This document shows positions 59,930 to 64,000 of a stretch of 64,000 nucleotides of DNA, piece by piece. Made by a program: the position numbers and the translations under genes. The DNA lies in the NCBI RefSeq assembly GCF_900497805.2, contig NW_020948739.1, positions 11,419,968-11,483,967 of the forward strand, written 5' to 3'. The notes below the pieces were generated by a model. It was given only the letters and a program-made list of their open reading frames with translations, did not search any database and was not told the DNA's origin. The stretch's first letter is position 1. Each line of letters opens with the position of its first letter. The stretch is from Vombatus ursinus. Its lineage: Eukaryota; Chordata; Mammalia; Diprotodontia; Vombatidae.

Positions 59930-60109
59930 CTCAGCAATCAAGTCTCCATTCTCAGCATGGACTTGAGCAATCGCTCCAATTTCCTTGCACTGAGAAAAAG
60001 CTGCATACATCTCTTGATCTCTAATCATGTACAGGTCTTTATAGGCCATAAACATCTTGAAAGAGTTAACACCCTTATTTTGTGTTAGAGTTCTCATTTC
60101 TTCTTTGAC
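59930..60109 (-). CDS. DPYS: DPYS exon (human exon 3 equivalent), dihydropyrimidinase residues 142-201
   Basis: Dihydropyrimidinase is the cytosolic zinc amidohydrolase that opens dihydrouracil and dihydrothymine, the second step of pyrimidine breakdown, mainly in liver and kidney. This 180-nt exon encodes 60 residues starting [10 protein letters not shown] and ending AENGDLIAE. It carries the lysine that is carbamylated to bridge the two zincs (K159, in [11 protein letters not shown]), the substrate-contacting Y164 and zinc ligand H192 (AQVHAENGD). The brain paralogues (CRMP/DPYSL) have Gln at the K159 position, so this is the enzyme. Boundaries are a CTTTCAG acceptor just above 60109 and a GTGAGT donor below 59930; both ends are phase 0. 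It is the most 5' exon in the window, and the exons for residues 1-141 were not found before base 64000. Numbering follows human DPYS from memory. Confidence 0.96.
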
Positions 60110-60289
60110 CTGAAAGGGAATAAATAGAACTGTTTTTGAACCCAAATAATAGTCTTCACTCCCCAAAATAGGGTATCAAAAACAAGGAGAGGGATAGGAG
60201 CTCGACCTGTGATTTCTTTATATAGGGAAATCTCAAAAGAGGAAATTCTCTGTACCAATTCAAGGGGGCACTTTCTTCGCAATTTAGAG

Positions 60290-60430
60290 TCTGAGAGAGT
60301 TGCCTAGAGCTTTAAGAGGCTAAATGATTTGCCCAGGGTCACACAGCCAGTATGTATCAGAAGTGGGACTTGAACCCCGGTCTTCCTGGTTCCAAGGCTA
60401 GCTATCTTTCCACTATAAGATGCTGCCCCT
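60290..60430 (+). repeat. 3' half of a CORE-SINE
   Basis: 'gatttgcccagggtcacaca', 'gggacttgaaccccggtctt', 'tctttccactataagatgct'. Confidence 0.65.
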
Positions 60431-61341
60431 TATGAAAAATGAGGGGAATGCAATTATCCACAAGATTCTCCCCAAGGTCAAAAATTATCCCTCTGTCCCC
60501 TTGTAACTTAAAAGACTTAGTAAATTCTTTTTACCAAAATGTTTGGTCTTATTTCTAAGTAATGTTGTATACTAGGAGGAACATACGGTTACAAGTAAAC
60601 ATTTGGTAAACATTTGGATTCAGTCTTAAACTGAAAGGAAGATAGAAAGAGCCAATTGATGTTGCCAGGTAATATGAAGTGATATTTAAATACCATAGTG
60701 ACAGAGTCAGGGTGGGTAATTTAGATGTGCCTCTGAGACACTGTCTATGGACCAAGTCATCCCTAGTATCTGAATACAAGGTAACATATTCATAAAGCTC
60801 TATTCCACTCCACTCCCTACCCCACCTCCATGATGCCTTCAGGCATTGAGTCTCCCCTATTTTTTCTCATGTCATTCAATCATCCCTCATAATCCTACCT
60901 CAATTATTGTTTACCACAATTTGCAATGCCTTGGCTGTGTGCACCTTGAGTTTAATCTCTGTTGTCTTTGTTATAGTCCTCTGTTTATCTTAGGTTCATT
61001 TTCCGGCCTTCTTATCTTGAGTTCCATGATGCTATGTTCCTATGGTCACCCTAGTAGCTAGCTATCAGTTGGTATATTCCTTGCAAATATCAGTTTAATC
61101 CAAGTGTCGCTTTCTAAGATAAAAGACTCTATTTCTCTTCTCTCTCCTTTTGGTCTTCCCTTTGATCCTAAAGATGATTTGGTTCATAACAACACATACT
61201 GAAAGTGAAACCAACTAGGTAAATTTACATTCCATTGAGTGGCCTCCTAGCTTCCACTCTTGAATTTCTACTAGCCTTCTGCTCAGGCCTTTTTTGTCCC
61301 TGACCTTTGGCCAGTTTTTGTCTTTCAGTGCCGAAAACTCT
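60431..61341 (-). other. DPYS intron, no recognised repeat
   Basis: Nothing supported. The short plus-strand frame at 60846 has no homologue. Confidence 0.5.
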
Positions 61342-61352
61342 TTGTCTGTCTG

Positions 61353-61387
<35 letters not shown>

Positions 61388-61406
61388 GTCTATCTATCTA
61401 TCTATT
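61342..61406. repeat. (TCTA)n microsatellite with TCTG variants
   Basis: About 16 tetranucleotide units, beginning as (TCTG)n then (TCTA)n with one internal TCTG. Likely length-polymorphic. Confidence 0.95.
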
Positions 61407-61544
61407 ATTTGAATAGATGTAAGCAATCCAGTTTCAAATCAGCAGTATAATTTGTCAAACAGTTAAAAACCTTGGTAAAAGTTATTTATTTAATGTACAA
61501 ATATTTATATAAATTGGAACACTAGGAAAAAAATAAAGTTTGGT

Positions 61545-61745
61545 TTTGAGCCAGGAGACCCTGATTCTTCTTTAACACTGCTCTTTAATTCTTGTGTGAA
61601 CCTTGGACAAGTCACTAAACCTTTTTGTCTAAGTGGTATTTTAATCTGAACTTCAGTTTCCACATCTGTAAAACAAAGGGATTGGAGTAGATGATCTCTA
61701 AGATTTCTTTTAGTTCTTAATCTATAACCCTAGGATATTTGATTA
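61545..61745 (+). repeat. tRNA-derived SINE
   Basis: 'ttttgagccaggagaccctg', 'gtgtgaaccttggacaagtc', 'gattggagtagatgatctct'. Confidence 0.65.
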
Positions 61746-63151
61746 TAAATGTCTAGTCACTATAACTACTTTGGGTAAGATTTTTAAAAATTGAAATTCT
61801 GCCCCATGCTGTTAAGCAGCTGTAATGTTCATTGCCTTCAGAACTGCAGTAACACTAATCAATGAGAGGAGGACTAGGGAATATTTTACAGGCTGAAAAT
61901 TTAACAATTATTTTAAAATCTATTTATAAGGTCAAATGGCTATATCTTCATTTCATAATATTACATCAATATCTTTTATGGGTAGAGTACCTTTCCTCTA
62001 CATGTATTATTTATTAAGCATCTTACAAAATACATGGAAATGTCCTGGGTCCTTTCCCTCAGGTCCCATGTTATATATTTTGTATTTCACATAATTTCAT
62101 GTACTGTGTCATGAATGCTCACAATACTTTGGTGAGAGATAATCAAAGAAATAGAGTTGGACAGAAATGTCTGAAGTCACTTGGTCCATACCCTGCCTTC
62201 TGACAAAGTTCCCCAAGAAGGGGTCCCTGGCAAAGGGTCCTTGATCATCAAGATCAGTATTAGGGTATCCGATCAGTATTAGGGCATCTTACTGAGTGAC
62301 AGAGAAAGATTTTAAAGACAAATAAAACAATCTATTTTCTGCTTTAGCTTTTGACTAGCAAGTTGTTCAACTACCTTTAGAAAATCAAACTGGACGACAT
62401 ACTAGAGGCCTCATATTGGATCATCTCTCTCATTTTTTTTAATAAATAAATAATTGAAATCAAGGGCTTCCCACTACTGAGAAAGAGTCTAATATATAAT
62501 TGCTATCTACTAGAACACAAAAAGCCTGCACAATAGTTTTTAAGATATATAATAACAGAATTGCATTCCACTAAAATTGTGCAGGGAATTTGAATCAGTA
62601 GAACATGAAATGATCCAAATTTGGTGCAGAAAAGAGATAATTACTACCTATTTTGTGACTAGGTGATATGAGATCTCACTTAATCAAGACCTTGATTTTC
62701 TGCCTTGGGAAGCAAGAATGACACAATCTTACATAATCTGTGCTCAAGCACAACCTATTTTACATTGCCTGGTTTTCTTGCAGTATTAAAATCTATTGAG
62801 TGAGTGCTATTTTTAAAATGCTTGCTGAGTCAGAGCACCTGAAGAAGAGGAGTAGGGGTGAAGATGGAAGGGAAGCGGGGTGAGCTTTCTCAGGGAGGCC
62901 AAGATTACTGGAATTGAAGCAGTTTCACAAATGGGAAACAATGAAATTGAAGAAAAGTTCAATTTCCAAGACAGTATATGGTAGAAGAGGATAGGCCCTG
63001 GGTCTCGACTGGAGAGTCTTCATCATTTCTAGCCCAATCAATCACTTCATGCCATACCCTTGCAAATCTATCCCTTTTCCACCCCCCTTCCCCCACTCTA
63101 TTTTTCTATCTCTTGGCTCTGGGAACAATAATCAAATCAGCACTACTGATA
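61746..63151 (-). other. DPYS intron, no recognised repeat
   Basis: 1.4 kb. 62268-62286 repeats 'ccgatcagtattaggg' next to a similar 'agatcagtattagggtat' unit (local 20-bp tandem duplication at about 62249-62287). No exon for residues upstream of 142 was found. Confidence 0.5.
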
Positions 63152-63410
63152 ATGTTGTTCAGTTGTTTTCTAATCATGCCCAACTCTTCATGTCCTCATT
63201 TGGGGTTTTCTTAGCAAAGATACTGCAGTGGTTTGCCATTTCCTTCTCCAGCTCATTTTACAGATGAGGAACTGAAGGACAAACAGGTTAAGTGACTTAC
63301 CCAGGGTCACACAGCTAGTAAGTGTCCGAGGCCAGATTTGAATTAAGGAAGATGAGTCTTCCTGACTCCAGGTCTGGCACTCTATCCACTGCACCACCTA
63401 GCTGCCCTAC
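63152..63410 (-). repeat. Long-form tRNA-derived SINE, antisense
   Basis: Plus strand 'ttgttcagttgttttctaat', 'catttggggttttcttagca', 'gtgacttacccagggtcaca', 'ctgcaccacctagctgccc'. Confidence 0.85.
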
Positions 63411-63660
63411 CATTCTTCAAAAGGACATGACAAATACTTGCTCCATGGACTCAATTTATAATCCCTTTCACCTCCCTCACCAAAACACCTCTCTTTGGCC
63501 TTTACTCCATTATATGTGCTACTTTTCTCTCTTAGAAATGAAAACTCCTTAGGGTGGGAAGCCAGGTCTGCCTCACTTTTCACACTTGTATTCCCTAGCA
63601 TTTGGCACAGTGCCTGGCACACAGTGGGCACTTAATAAATGTTTTTACATTCATTCATTT
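63411..63660 (+). repeat. L2 3' end
   Basis: 'actccttagggtgggaagcc', 'gcacagtgcctggcacacag', 'cttaataaatgtttttacat'. Confidence 0.7.
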
Positions 63661-63921
63661 GTAAATGGAAATTCACTATGTCTCTGGTCATTAAAGAGAA
63701 GAGGCAGGTAATCTTTAAAGGGTATTTACAAATTCTTGAAACAGGTTCAAGTTGATAAAATTCTGGGGATCTCTGACTTAAAAATTATGGGCAGCTGTGC
63801 CCTGAGGGAAAGAATAAGACCCACAACTGCCTGTCATGGGGATCAATTACCTCCTGGGCTATGAGATTCTCCTGGTACCGGTCATAGGTGTACAGTAGAT
63901 GTCACTGAAGCTGATCTTAGG

Positions 63922-64000
63922 CAGGGGTGGGGAACCTGTGACCTTGAGGCCACATGTGGCCCTCAAAGTCCTCAAGTTTGGATTCAGTCAAAGGTCTGCA
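63922..64000. mobile_element. hAT element, left end only (runs off the window)
   Basis: Starts CAGGGGTGGGGAACCTGTGA and continues 'cttgaggccacatgtggccc', the terminal repeat of a common marsupial hAT MITE. The other end and target duplication are outside the window. Confidence 0.7.

Overview
This is a stretch of vertebrate nuclear DNA, almost certainly from a marsupial. It is intron-rich, CpG-poor and crowded with interspersed repeats of the kinds seen in metatherian genomes: tRNA-derived SINEs with a 'gggcagctaggtggc' head, Mar-1/MIR-like CORE-SINEs, many L2 and L3/CR1-like fragments, 5'-truncated L1s ending in A-rich tails, and small hAT and mariner DNA transposons. I cannot choose a species. 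Family names are given from memory of consensus sequences; no repeat search was run.

The only host gene I can support is DPYS (dihydropyrimidinase), read on the minus strand. Five consecutive coding exons are present between 35,064 and 60,109, probably exons 3-7 of 10 by human numbering. They join in frame with consensus GT/AG splice sites and encode residues equivalent to human 142-412. All four metal ligands expected in this part of the enzyme are kept (K159, H192, H248, D326). The exons for residues 1-141 must lie beyond the right edge. Those for 413 to the C-terminus should lie beyond the left edge, because I could not find them in 1-35,063. Introns, in order of transcription, are 4.2, 14.9, 2.3 and 2.9 kb. 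The left 35 kb is therefore probably a long DPYS intron.

Layout: 1-6.8 kb, SINE and LINE-tail debris; 6.87-10.12 kb, an L3-like element opened by a mariner that itself carries a candidate solo LTR, and by an L2 that carries another repeat; 10.3-16.2 kb, L1 and L2 fragments; 16.9-18.9 kb, a long pyrimidine tract followed by a repeat-poor block with a palindromic RFX-like site; 19-29 kb, SINEs and L2s, some nested; 29.7-31.7 kb, a block I could not assign; 31.9-35 kb, SINEs and a hAT element; 35-60 kb, DPYS exons and introns, with a 1.9-kb antisense L2 (43.6-45.6 kb), an L3-like element with three insertions (41.1-42.4 kb), an L2 hit twice by L1 (52.5-55.3 kb), and a 146-bp local duplication placed inside an antisense L1 (57.85 kb); 60-64 kb, intron with simple repeats, SINEs and the start of a hAT element.

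I found no new multi-gene system, no bacterial-type features, no CRISPR array and no RNA gene. The most unusual local event is the 146-bp templated duplication. The most informative structure is the layered insertion stack at 6.9-10.1 kb.
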